From Cycas panzhihuaensis (Eukaryota > Cycadophyta): 64,000 bases of DNA. Under the pieces are notes generated by a model. That model saw nothing but the letters and a program-made list of their open reading frames with translations. It did no database searches and was not told the DNA's origin. The stretch lies in contig CM041465.1 in the NCBI GenBank assembly GCA_023213395.1, forward strand, positions 124,565,741 through 124,629,740, given 5' to 3'. Within the stretch, counting starts at the first letter, position 1, and every line of letters starts with the position of its first letter. Of the stretch, positions 34,241 through 47,259 are shown piece by piece. The translations under genes were made by a program, and so were the position numbers.

Positions 34241-35826
34241 AGCTAGGGCATAGTATTGCATCACTGCTTGGGAATTAGGGGCATAAACACCATTTCCTAT
34301 GAGGTTTGTAAAGGAAAACGTACTGCAAGGGATGAGACATCATCATGGGGACAGAATTTAAAGAGAAATACACTTCATCCATTATTGAATTATTACTATG
34401 AATAGCTCAAAGGGGCTGAAACACTATTTTAAAATGGAAAGGCATGACATATTAATTATAATATAATAAATTCAGAGGAAAGACATTGAAATCTTTCATG
34501 GTGAATATAGTCAAAGGACACAGAGCCATGTTATATGTAAAATCGGTTGTCTGAGAGATGGAGGATAGAGACATAACCGAAGAGAGACATAGAGATGCTG
34601 AGCAAATTAAAATTTAAAGCAAAGTAGCCCTCATGCATTTGGCATCTGAATAAAAGTTGAAGTTCCTCTCAATATAAAGATGTCAGCCTATTAGCTGCAT
34701 ACAAAGAGAAGCCCACAGAGACATCCTTGAAGACCTGCACATATACTTCACAAGAACCTCATTAAGAGACAAAGGATATAACCCCAAGATGGAGATCGAT
34801 CAATGCTTACCGCCCATACAAGTCTTGTGTTTCCTGTAAACATTTCTTCACTCTTTCAAACCCTAATTTTTTATGATAGTAATCTATTCAATCGAGTTGA
34901 GTTAATTGTTATACATTTTATTTGGGGTCCACTAAGGCATGCAAAGGCAAAAATCCCATCAATTTTATTTTTGTAAACTTAAAAATAAATTTAACTATAT
35001 TTAATAAAATTTTTGGGTTTACCATTTATTAGCCCCTTTTCCTGCCAGCCCATCGGTCACGTCAGCCTCCCATATGATCTCAGTCTAAACCTGAAAGGGG
35101 CTTAATCCCTATTTCAACTTTTTTTTTTCTTATTTTACAAAAAGAGGGTACCTGTGACTTTTTATTAATAACTTTATTATACAGAGTCCAAATTCAATTA
35201 TAAAAGAAGTATCAGATTCTTGATTCAGACACAGATGTTCTTACTAGTCACTTAAGTCAATTAGATGCCATTTCAATCTATAAAATCTCATCCAAAGTCA
35301 AGCTTTCTATCATGACTAGATAAGTTAAGGTAATTATTTCATTTACAAATTTTCTTTATAATATTTTAAATTTATTACTTTAATTTAATGAACATCAAAT
35401 TATTTAACAAATATATTGTGTAACTATATTTTTTATACATTTTAAAATTATTTTACATAGTTTATTAATACTCAATTAAAATCATTATTTTATCAACTAT
35501 TTGATATAAATCATCATATAAACATGCAACTATTTATATGTATGATTTAATTTCTCTAATATTTAATTAAAATTCATATCTCTTGATCAATGGAAATCAA
35601 TATTTAAATATTAATAGGTTTATTTTTATGTATTACTTGTAAAATTTAAATAATATACTTACTTTCATACATGAACATTTATTTGCAAATAAATAAATGA
35701 TTAATTTCATTTAATTGAATTCAAAGGTTGTGATTATTTTATTTTTCACTCAATCTTGTTGTTTTCCTTTGATTTCCTTCTTTTTTTCCATCAAGAGGAT
35801 CTCTAGTCATAGGTTTCCTATCTATA
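34241..35826 (+). other. leader of copia A downstream of LINE2; no gene
   Basis: AT-rich sequence between the LINE2 poly(A) and the copia A gag start. Together with 22,092-22,334 it makes a leader of about 1.8 kb. No reading frame or motif recognised. Confidence 0.55.
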
Positions 35827-38800
35827 ATGGCACTCATATGAGGGACAACTTTCTGTGCTTCAATTCTAGTTCTAACCAACTCAAACTATACTAATTGGAA
35901 ACTTAAAGTATCTTAAGTTCTTAAATAACAAAAGATCTAGCGATATATAATAGGAGAGTTTGCTAAACCTGATGATATAAGATCAGAATCCTATATGGTC
36001 TATCTAATGAATTATGATTGAGCCTTAGGCACCGTCCTAAACTCCCTCTTATGAGATATTAGTAGGTAGTTCTTTGAAATGGATGATCTCATATACGTCT
36101 AGAAAATCCTCAAGGAAAAATATGATAAGGTTGATAAATGTCAATTAGCCCTCTTAGAACAACATATGTATGACCTAAACTTTGATGATTTCTCTAAAGT
36201 TAAGGATTTTTTAGAAAAAATCTAGCTTATCAATAAGAATTTAGGTAATTGCATTAAGTCCTCAACTAAAGTAGGCAATAAAACTGAAATTACCACATAT
36301 GCCAAAGATGATGAAATACTTATTCGTCTTGTTATTAACAAGTTACCTAAATACTTCAACCTTTTTAAAGCTACTAGACAACATGTTAATTTCTCAAAAG
36401 TCACCTACACTTAGCTAACAAATCAACTGATTGATTATCAAACTATATTAATTCAAATTGGAAATATACAAGATCCTTCATAGGCTTAGTTTTCTAAGTC
36501 AAAACATGTAAACAAGTTTAAACAAAATAACTTTTAGAGTAATCATAATAATAAACCTAAGTTTAAAAAACCTCATAGAGGTTCTTCTTCTTCTTCCTCT
36601 TCTACAAATAGTTTTAGTCAAAATACCAAGTATTCTAGACCACTAAAAACTAGAATATGATTAAATAGTCATTTCAAAAATGGAATACTATTAATTCTAA
36701 CTATAATTAGATCATAAGTTGTGCCTATTGCCACAAAAAGGGTCATACCATTAACGTCTATATGAGTAAAATTGCTTCTGAAGCTTAGAAAGCTTCTAAG
36801 AGGATCTAGTCTCAATCCCATAGCCCTAATCACTCTTTAACTACCATAACTTCATTATTTTTAGCTCCATCTACTTATCCACCTTTATGGATTCTTGATT
36901 CCGGTGCATCCCATCACATGATAAGACATTAAGAATACTTAACCACTTACGAGTCTAATCTTAACTTTGAGGAGGAAATCTCTTTTAGGATTAGATATTA
37001 ACTAAAAGTCAAAGGAATAGGTGATGTTTCTTTGAAAGATAATTCAATCAAGGACGTATTTTACATTCTTAATTTGTTATTGAATCTTTTTTTAGTCTAT
37101 CAAATCTTCCAAAAAGGCCTCATTGTTGAATTTTAGAAAGATAAATTTATCATTAAACAACCTTTGAATAAGTTCAAACCAATTGCTTTAGGACTTGCTC
37201 ATCTTAAAATATATTTTTATAATTTAACAAACCTTCAATATTTTAAAACCAAAAACTTTAATACTTTTATAGCAAAATCTGATCCTGTTAGTAAGTTATA
37301 ACATGCTCAATTTGGCGATACGAGTTATGACAAACTTCAGTACCTGAGGAAGCATGATATGGTTTATGGCTTACCCCCCCAACCACTATCTATGGTGTTT
37401 GTAAAGCCTATGTTACGGGTAAATAACACATGGATCCTTTCCCATATCATACCTCTTATTAAGTAAAATCTCAACTTGAATTTATTCACCCTGATATTTA
37501 TGGACCATTCTAAGTACTTTCATAATCTAAAACAGATATTTTGTCATCTTCATCGATGAATTCTCTAGGAAGTGCTAGGTGTACATGCTCAAAATAAGGA
37601 GTTAAATATCTGACATGTTTGTTGAGTTCAAAAATTCGGTTAAAAATTAAACAAACTCTAAAATCAAAATCTTTAGATTTGATAATGCTAAGGAGTACCT
37701 AAGCAACAAGTGTACTTCCTATTGTAAGAAGTACATAATATAATTCCAACATTCCGTAGTATACACTCCTTAACAAAATAGTATTACTAAATGCAAGAAC
37801 TATATCCTTCTTAAAATGACTAGATGCATGCTACATGCAAAAGGTCTTGACTTAAAGTTATGGGTATAAATAATTGCTTATTCTAACTACCTCTTAAACT
37901 ATTATTGAGAAAGTCTTTATAGAATGTTATACCAAAATAGAAGTGATCTAGTCATAGACCTTTTATAAAATACTTTAGAGTCTTTAGAAGCATTGCTTGG
38001 GGGCATGTTCTAAAATAAAAATAATAGAAACCTGACCCTAAAAGTTCTAAGTTTATCTTCGTTGGTTACAATGAAGAAAGTAAAGCTTACTGGCTTCTTA
38101 ACCCAATCACGTATAAGATTTTAATCTTGCACGATGTTGTATTTAATGAAGAAGGATCTTCATGAAATACTTCTTATGTTGAACTTCGTGTTGAAAACTT
38201 ATTAAATAATACTTAGTTGACCCCTCTGATAAATAAGCTGACCCTAAAATAATTGAGTCTTTATCCACTCAAGTCTTGAATTGGACCTTAACCAAACTTA
38301 CTATCTTAGACCCGTGGATTTCTAGTTAGCCAACCTCTCCTAAACAACCCACTAACAATAGTAAACAACCTGTTTGGGCTCAGAAATCTCTTTCTAATGT
38401 TAGTTCTGATACTAGTAATCCATTGGATACTAGAAGAACTTATTCCTAGAAGCTTTAAGTTAATTTTGTCATAATGGCCAAAGTTATAGCCATTGATGAC
38501 CCTAAAACCTTTAAAGAATCAAGTAACAATCCAACATGGAAGCAAGCCATACAAGTTGAAATTGATGCTTTTAAAAAAATGTTAACTTGAGATTTAGTTA
38601 TTTTACCTCTTAGAAAAAAGTTGGTAGACTGTAAATGGGTTTACCAAACCAAGTACAACTCAAAAGGAGTAATTAAAAATAATAATGCTTGTTTAGTAGA
38701 CAAATATTTTTCTCAAGTTGATGGTATCAATTATATCAAAACTTTCACTCCTGTAGTAAAGATAAATACAATCAAAACCATCATCGCTTTAGCAGCCAAG

Positions 38801-40044
38801 TTTGGCTGGTAGATTAATTAAATGGATGTGAAAAGCATCTTTTTAAATGGTGATCTTAAGGAAGAAATTTATATAAAATAACCTCCTAGTTTTATTAGTG
38901 GCCTTAATCTTGTCTCTAAGTTTAAAAAAATATTATATAGTCTTAAACAAGTTCCTCAAACTTGGTATACTAAAATTAATGATTATCTTTTATAGAATAG
39001 ATACACTAAGTGTATTAGTGATCATAATCTCTATTTTCAAAGATAAGATGATAATATTATAATCTTAATTCTTTATGTATATGATATAATCATAATTGGA
39101 TCTTTAATCTCTAGTATTGAGTAATTGAAATCTATTCTAATAAATAAGTTTAAAATAACAAACTTAAGTATATTACACTGCTTTTTAAGTTTGTAAATTT
39201 ATTAATTTGAGTTGAAAATTACTATTTCACAACCTAAATATATTATTGAATTAATAAAAAAAATTTAATATGGATAATACCAAACCAACTTCTATATTTG
39301 TACAATCAGGTGTAAAATTAATAACTGATTATTCATCCCCATCTTGTAACATTACTTTATATCCTCAATTGATAGGTAATCTAATTTACTTAACCCATAC
39401 CCACCTATATATCTCCTACGTTATTGCCTTGTGTTCCAGATACATGCAAGATCCTTGTGAATCTTATTGCAAAGCAACAAATGAAATTCTAAGATATCTT
39501 TAAGGTATAATTTGTCATGGTTTAACATATAACTTCTGTAATACTAACCTAAAATTGGTAGGATATGTAGATTTTAATTAGGCAGGAGATTCTAATGATA
39601 GAAAATCTACTATTGGTTACATCTTATTCTTTGATTCTTCACCAATCACATGGTCCAGTAAGAAAATATAATCAGTAGCATTCTATAATAGAAATTGAAC
39701 ATCGAGCATCAGTAAAAGTGAATAAAGAAGCATTTTGGATTAAATCTTTATTAAGTATACTTGGTTTGTTTCCTAACTCTTCCATTAAAATTAATGTTGA
39801 TAATTAAGGTGCGATATCTATTGCTACTAATCCTATTATACATTTTATGACAAAACATGTGAAATTACATCAGTATTTTATATGTAATCTTGTAAATGAT
39901 AATACTATTAATCTATTTTATTGTCCTACAAATTTGTAGATTGTAGATATTCTTATAAAGCTATTAAAAGAAGCAAAGTTTGTCAAACTCTAAGAATTAT
40001 TGAAGATTAAAGAAGTCTTCATCAAAGGGGAATCACTATGCTGA
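35827..40044 (+). pseudogene. copia A gag-pol (heavily decayed)
   Basis: Begins ATG at 35,827 with an early TGA. Gag wording matches copia C codon by codon (for example the block ending at Q-L-x-x-L-E-Q-Q). Zinc knuckle CAYCHKKGHTINVY at 36,720-36,761 has lost its last Cys (Tyr). The protease DSGAS is intact at 36,897-36,911. Integrase remnants lie at about 37,300-37,900. RT runs from about 38,580; its catalytic site at 39,074-39,085 reads YVYD, one Asp lost. RNase H (GYVDFN, stop, AGDSNDRKSTIGY) ends near 40,044 with a shift relative to copia C. Many stops: non-functional. Confidence 0.9.
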
Positions 40045-40110
40045 AGTCTTGTTATTCTTCTTTTTCTTCTTTCTATCTTCTATATTATCTATTGTACAAA
40101 AGATAACATT

Positions 40111-40119
40111 AAAGGGAGA
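40111..40119 (+). other. polypurine tract of copia A
   Basis: AAAGGGAGA directly before the 3' LTR. Confidence 0.75.
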
Positions 40120-40550
40120 TGTTAGAATAATATTATCTTTATTTATGTATTAATGTTATCTTTTATAAAGTTCTTTTTATAAACTTACTTTATATATTAA
40201 TTAATTATATAGTTCACTGAAATGGACAACCACCCATTTCAATGAAACTTTATCTTCCTTAATAGTATCTCTTCTTAAAATTTAGGAAGTTGATCAAGGT
40301 TGATGAGATTAGTCAAATTGATGAGGTGGAGGTTGCACAGAGCTTAGGCTGGCTAACATCAAAGAGAGAGAGGATGAGATCATCTTCACCTCCATTCTTT
40401 CTTGTATTTGCTCCTTATTTCATGTTATAAAATTATGTTATTAGGAGGTGGTTTTTTCTTCCTTAAAAGGGTTTTCTACCTGCCAAATTCTATGTAATAT
40501 GTGATTATTAACTTGTACATAATTCTGACTCTATAACCCTCTCTCCAATA
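40120..40550 (+). repeat. 3' LTR of copia A
   Basis: 431 bp, TGTTAGAATAATA to CTCTCCAATA (terminal CA changed to TA), followed by GCAAT. Stem-loop GGAGGTGG...CTACCT at 40,444-40,481. Confidence 0.9.
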
Positions 40551-40555
40551 GCAAT

Positions 40556-43195
40556 GTTAAGTGAAGCATTTACATCCCTTATTTACATGAGAAACTAAAA
40601 GTAATACTTTAGATACTATGGAACCTAGTAAATGAATAATAAAGGAAATCAACTTTAGGAAACTAATACTATAATATTCTAAGGTAGAATAAGGAGAACT
40701 TACAAGGAAGACCCTTTGCTTCTATTACATGCAAAGGGGGGCCTTATTCTTTTTATCTAGGAAGTACTTAAAGCTAAGATAAACCCTACAAGAAGGGAAT
40801 AAAACTCACTCCTACAATGAACATTATGTGTATATGTAATGGAAGTTATTTATATATGTATAGTTTCCAATAGGTGTATTTTAAAGTGTAAAAAATTATC
40901 TTCCATTAAAAGTCTTTAAGTTTTTTTTATCAAAATAATTTATTTTATATATTTTACTAAAATAAATTAATATATTCTTTTTTATTATTTCTTTTACAAA
41001 ATCAATCAAATAAAGCATGTAAAATAAATTATACAAGGTATATAAAAGGCTTTTACTTGGCATGTTACTTGAGAAGTGCACTCTACATTTTTATGCCCCT
41101 TATCATACATGGTTAGTTAGATTTCTTGCTAATAAATACCTTTGTGTGTTTCCATACTTGTACACTTTAGCAGCTTTCTTTTGGCAACCATCTATTACAA
41201 CATCATCAATAAACAATTATCCAAAACATACTCACTCTGAGAACAAGCCAAACTACTTGGTCAAAATAAGTTAGACATAATAAGGTAACATAAATATATG
41301 TTTCTATGCCTCTTATTATATATGGTTACTTATATTTCTCATTGATAAATACGTATTATCTTTCAGTTGAATAACCTTAATAACTAATATTAGTTAGATA
41401 AACTTAACAACTAATTTAGTATGACAAGTAACAAATATATAAGACTTCTCCTTATCTCATACATAGGTGAAATTCTTTCAATCAACTACTTATCTCTCTA
41501 ACAAATAATCAAATTAGGCCCTTTATTAAGATTAGGTAGTGTCATCATCATCAAATAGGTATTAATAATCTTTTATTCAAAAATAAGTATCCAAATAAAG
41601 TGGGCGATCTTGTCATTTAACTAGTAACATACACTTCACTAAACCAAATGTAGAAATTCTAATGGAAATGTTTAATTCTAGTATATCAAGACTATTTTTA
41701 CATTAATATTTTAGTAAATATATCCCACTTCATATATTTTCATATGTTGTGAGCTTTTAAATATCATAAATGACCTTTTTTATATCTATTCTAAAATGAA
41801 ACTTCTTTTTTGGTTCTTCATCAATCAATAATAATATATTCATCATATTAGGAGCCTTAGAAAACATCAAAATATCTAAATTTTTTTTAGAAAAATGTTA
41901 TAAAATGCATCTTTTATGAGGTTAAGAGCATTTTGATTAAATTTACCTATTAATATCTTTGTCATCTAATCTTTGAAATATGTCTTGCAACCACTTATTT
42001 CAACCATATTAAAATTCTCTTTCTAATGCAATTGATGACAATTGATTCTAATATTTCAATGAAAAGTGATACCCAAAAGAGTGACAATATGTCTAAAAAG
42101 AGTACATGATCCTTTAGAAAAGTGTTGTAAATTATAAAATAAATTTTAATTTAACTTATTATTTTTTATTTTAAAAAAATTATTCAATCTAACTTATTAA
42201 AATTTAGAGTTCAGTCCCTTTTCTAATAAGCCCTCAGCGATATTAGCCTTTGATATAACCACCTACTTATAAACTAAAGGGAGTTAGGGATTTAAAAATT
42301 CAATGTAACTTAATTTTTTATTATAACTATGATTTTTTTTATAATATTAAAAATCCATCTATAAATTGTCAAATCTTTTGTATGGGTGATTTATGCTTCT
42401 ATACATTACTTCATGATTGTTATTTATGTCTGGTTGGTTTTGGGTTTGTGTGCATAACTGCTTAGCAACATGTGTTTAATCTATATATGATCTATGGCTA
42501 TGGCTTATCTCTCTCTCTATATAATAGATGACTCTCTACTTAATATCTATGTCTTCATCAATGTAACATTACTTAGCTTTTGTTCCATGTCTCTGTGATA
42601 ATAAAGAAACTTTGTATGTCATGGATTTATTGATTTCTCCATTTAGTTTAGATCTTCTTCATGGGTAGCTCTTCTTTTTCATGGGTGTATCATGGGAAAA
42701 GTATGATCTTTAGAGGGTGGATTCTATGATCACTTCCTCTATGTTTGGTTATTTAGAGATAGTGCAACAACATTGAGAGAGTTGTCTCAATTTATATTCC
42801 ATTCTCATTTCAATTAGATTCAAGGTTTCTAAATTTTAAGTAATTCAATACAGATGTAAGGTGGTCCTAAGGAAGCCAGTGTTATTCAGATAGCGCTATT
42901 TAGATGGCCATTTGTTTCATAGATTGTTCCCCATAAATTGCATATGAAGTGATATGGTAGGGCTCGAGAGTATTAAAGAGGGTATCATTCTTCTTACCAA
43001 GTTCTCTTAATTTTTATAGAGAAGGAAAAACCTTAAAGAACTTTTCTTTTATATGGATTTCTTGGGATAGAAAAGTTGTGCTTAGAAAAAGTTATTACAG
43101 CTAAAGCAGATTCAACATTTTATAGTATTTCTTCCTTAGACTTTATTTTAAAATAGATGGGTGAAAGTGAGAAGCTTGTTTCTAATCTGTTTCAA
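40556..43195. other. no recognisable feature
   Basis: AT-rich DNA after copia A. The first few dozen bases may continue the gypsy-like gag remnant split at 21,648. Beyond that I see no motif, repeat pair or coding pattern. Confidence 0.4.
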
Positions 43196-44130
43196 ATCAG
43201 CAGGGACTTTACTCCCTAAAAGCATAAGCAACTTTGATGTCACTTATCCTTTTAAGATAGTAGAGAAAGCACTTTTCTTGGTCAAATAAAGAGACAATGA
43301 ATTTAAAAAGGATTTTTAGTAATGCTTCATTGATCTTGATGATGTTATCAAACTTATATTTGTAAAGAATTACTCTCCCAAATTAATAAGTCTATATTAT
43401 AACATTCCCATATATGCATAACTTTACTCGCAACACTTACTCTCAAGGTAGAACAAATATAAGTGGCAATTTGATTTATGATAAAATAAGTAATGGGTTT
43501 AATTCATAGAATCAATACACTTCCTTTGAGTTTGAATCTAGTGGGTCAAGTTAGGGTAGCATACATTACTTCAAATCCCTAGATTCTTAATATACTTGGA
43601 AGCATGAACATAGTTTCATCTCAAGAGTGTAAAACTAGTTCCCGCTAGATAAAGCTAATTTTCTAACCTATTCACATCATCAATCCCCTCATATTATAAT
43701 AATATGTAGGGATGTTAATTGAGGTATCCCCATTATGTATTCCTCCAAGTCTCTCCCTTAGTCATATTGTAAGTAGTTTTTAGATTAGTTTACCCTTGAG
43801 GCAAACATTAGAGCCTTTTATCAACCTACCTTCTAATCCTAATTTAGAGCTACTTATAGAGACTTTGTCTTACATCCTAGGGTAGCTTAATCAAGATAAG
43901 CTTCATTCTAGACTTGATTATGACACTTGCCTTGATAAGAGTCTAGATCTTCTTACTAAGTCCCCTACTAGTTTTGACTTGTAGTTACCTTAAGAGTCTT
44001 ATTTTAATAACCTTAGCCAACTTGATTAGGAGAGTTACCCTTTGTAAAATATAAAACTAAAAAAAGAGAAAACCTAGTAGAAAGAGAATGAGATTACTTA
44101 GTCTATTTGCACTTCTGGCTTGATTCACTA
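43196..44130 (+). pseudogene. unrecognised coding-like remnant
   Basis: Plus-strand frames at about 43,220-43,420 and 43,805-44,040 read like decayed protein, with few stops and mixed composition: FDVTYPFKIVEKALFLVK, then after a stop RDNEFKKDF, and later INLPSNPNLELL and LNQDKLHSRLDYDTCLDK. I do not recognise a family. An unclassified retroelement ORF or a broken host gene are both possible. It precedes an LTR relic of family F at 44,170, but a link is unproven. Confidence 0.3.
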
Positions 44131-44169
44131 GGTCTTTCCTTTGGATAAGTTATACTTAATTCTATCTTA

Positions 44170-44368
44170 TTGGATAATGTAAAGGATCAAGAGAAATTAT
44201 AGGCTACTCATGAGGTAAATATTATTATAAATATATACACATACCACTTGAGAACTTGAGAAAAGAGATGTACTTATTTAGATATCTAAAAAGAGCTCTA
44301 AACTCTACCTTCTTTTGTGATTTTTTCCACATTAGATTTTTTATGTATAAATCTATTATCTTTGTTAT
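44170..44368 (+). repeat. partial LTR of family F
   Basis: Matches about 7,405-7,615 of the F LTR in order: TATAGGCTACTCATGAGGT, then ATAAATATATACACATACCACTTGAGAA (quoted only in part by match), the CTACCTTCTTTTGTGATTTTT block and TATAAATCTATTATCTTTG. Both ends are missing, so it is a truncated third copy of the family. Confidence 0.65.
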
Positions 44369-47047
44369 GATACATGGGAAATGCTTCTTTCAAAGTCTAA
44401 TTTGGAAGACCCCCCTTCACAAGTTATAGAGTTAGAAGAAGAAAAAAAAAAAAAAAAAGAATTATACTTGATTGTAACATTCTTTTCTATTTTAAATTAG
44501 CTTAGCAAGGACATTTATTCTTTAGGTATTTAATTTGATTTACATGTTTTTTACCCTAAACTAGTTAAATTTGATTCTTTATCTAACTTAGAGGCATCTG
44601 TGCTTGCTTGATAGTAGATGTTAGGATAATTTCATAAGTGATTACCTTACTTTTGAGCATAAGCCCAAGCGAGGTTTATATAAGTCAACTCTAATCCCCA
44701 TATCCTTTAATCAAACACTTAATATTTTTTTGACTTTTCCTTTTTAAATTCTCCATGGAGTCCTTTCAAGACTAATTTAGAGAGATATACTTTAGATTTT
44801 TGTGGGCCTAGTGTTGATTCCCTAATTTGTGACACTATAGACCTACCTTAATTACATCATAAGGAAGGCTCATTGGTGGTAGATCCTATTAGAAATGGCA
44901 AAGTTCTTTAAAGTTTCCATGAAACACTTATTTGAACCCTCCTAATTGTTGTTATGGGCTAATTCCATACAATCCAATGTTAACTTATAAACATCTTACA
45001 TTATGTGTTTGTGAGGTTGAGACCACTTTGGAGCTTAAGATGTCTTATTCCCATCAAGTCTATTATATTGCCCCTTTAGGTGTGGAATCAAATACTATTA
45101 GGGGAAATAATTCTTTTTAGTTTGAAGCTAATTAGATAACCTAAGATTATGTTAAACTCCACCCATAACGAAAGTAGTTATTTCAAGGGGTTCTTCAGTT
45201 CACTTAGTATTGCAGTGGCTTAAGGCAAATAAATCTTAAGGAGGCTCATCAAAGAATATTAATCATTCTAAGGAAAATGCCTTAAGATTTGGGACATTGC
45301 CCCTCGTTGAAAATTTTCTTAGATGCATCTAACCTCTTATTTATCGTAATGAACTTGCTAAATGATTTAAAACTATCATTACTATGTAATAAGCCTAAAC
45401 TAGAATATACTACTTATGAGTATAAACTAGAATAACATTCCATAGTGAGAATAAACTAACTAAACTTCCCATGATATAAAATCCTAAAATATTTTCATAA
45501 ATAAAAGGGGCTAAGTTAATCTATTATGCTCAAGAGGCTTTTTTCTTATTACATGGGACTTATCACTTATCTAATAAGTGGTAGATCTATTTGTAAAAAC
45601 GTTATGGGAATCTTAGTTAATTGGGTGTATCCGATATTAATAAAAAATTATGCAATAGTTCTTAAGTATAACATTGAAATTCTATTCAACTATTACAAAG
45701 ATCATTAGAGAGATTGGAGGTCTAATCATATAAGTTTGGTGTTAGTTACTTTATGCAGTATTCTTGATTGCCAATTAAACTAACTATTGGTAGATTTATA
45801 TAAATGCTTTTAATATTTCCTAATAGTTTTCTTTAACCTTAAACAAAACCACTTATGGTGCCCACTAATTTGCCTCGTAGTTACCTTAGGAGTCTTACTT
45901 TAATGACCTTAAGAAAGTATGTAGTGATAGAATTAAATGTAGACAATGAAAGGAAAACCATTAAAGAATATCATAAGGAGAAGTCTTTTAAAGCTCTTGG
46001 TTTGGTCGCTAACATAAGAGGAAGTTTTGTGAGATTAGAGCTTTTAGAAAGAAAGAAACAAAGAGCAACTCTATATAAAATGTTGCATAATATATACCCC
46101 TTATAAAAGTTCTTTCCTATAGAAAGATTCAAACTTAGAGTTTTTTGAGAAATGAAGGAACTTCCAAGAAGAGGCTTTATAAGGAGAAGTTATTTGGGAG
46201 ACTTATTTTGCATTGAAGGTATTTGTAGAAATAACATTAAGAAAAATAAGAGAAAGGACATAGCATATAAAAGTCAACTACAGAAGATGTGTTCATTCAA
46301 AAGATAAACACAAAATAGAAATTTTACGAGAAGAGGCTTTACAGGAGATATGAATGTGTGTGTGCATTTAACAATTTGAATATTCTTAAAATGAAGGATT
46401 ATAAAATGTGGTTCCTGTGCTTTTGCTCAAGAGGGGTTTCATCAAAATATTGGCAATAAGTAATTTCCTATCTTGTTTGCTATTAATTAAGTAGAATAAT
46501 AAACATCAAAGAATTAGATATCTTGTGAAGATGCTAATTATCAAAGACATAGAAGTGAATTTAAATAGTAGAGATAATAAGCTTTATTTCAAAGCCAAAG
46601 AAAAGGTAGGACAAATGTGATAATGAAGTCCAACCAAAATTGATTTTATGCTAAAGATGTTCACATGCTCCAAGTCAATTGGAATGTTAGCCTATTTCTT
46701 GATTCCCGAGTCTGAGCTAATTATTGAACCCAAAAACCAATCGACGACACTTCTAACCTAGAGAATATCAGGAGAAATTTTCATCTTCTTCAACTAACAA
46801 TACCTTTCGATATTAACAAATTGCAATCAATCATGAATAAAAATAAGAAGCTAATAACACATATGGGATAATGCCATATTGAACCACCAAAAAGAAATGA
46901 AAAAGTAGGGACGTAAATAAGAATTGTTTAAGGATGATATTAAGTTTTGAATTTTCTTCCTATCATAGGTGTTTAGTTATAGTGACAATTTCCAACTAAA
47001 CTTAAGTCATGCATTCATAATTTCAAAAAGTTTGAAAAGGGCACATG
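44369..47047. other. decayed DNA, no recognisable gene
   Basis: Contains an A17 run (44,442-44,458) and a 42-bp segment (45,869-45,911) that repeats 43,973-44,014. Open frames of 60-83 codons (44,932, 45,526, 45,855) have no domain I recognise. The 45,855 frame gives a Lys/Arg/Leu-rich product and overlaps the repeated segment. Confidence 0.4.
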
Positions 47048-47200
47048 CACACCTTAGTGAAGTACACAAAGGCATTACTTTCTATCTTTCTTCATATTTA
47101 ATATTAAAAACATAATCTACACAGCACAACTTAATGAAATGCGCAAGGGCACTACTTTCCATGTCTTCATATTTAATATTAAAAACATAACGTACATGAC
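47048..47200 (+). repeat. tandem duplication of about 76 bp, two copies
   Basis: 47,048-47,124 and 47,125-47,200 align throughout, sharing TTCATATTTAATATTAAAAA near their ends, with scattered substitutions and a small gap. It lies directly 3' of the kinase pseudogene on its minus-strand side. Confidence 0.8.
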
Positions 47201-47259
47201 ACATCGGGTGGGCAGGCAAAAGTGATTCCCAAACATTACCATGGATCTCTCATCTGAGT

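Larger units (their letters stand above)
21649..40550 (+). mobile_element. copia A, split by LINE2
   Basis: Two LTRs of exactly 431 bp (21,649-22,079 and 40,120-40,550) with flanking 5-mers GAAAT (21,644-21,648) and GCAAT (40,551-40,555), a target-site duplication with one change. PBS at 22,080; polypurine tract at 40,111. The interior is interrupted from about 22,335 to 34,240 by LINE2, and resumes with a leader and a decayed gag-pol at 35,827-40,044. Without the nested DNA the element is about 7.0 kb. It is closely related to copia C in gag, protease, RT and RNase H order and wording. Confidence 0.88.
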
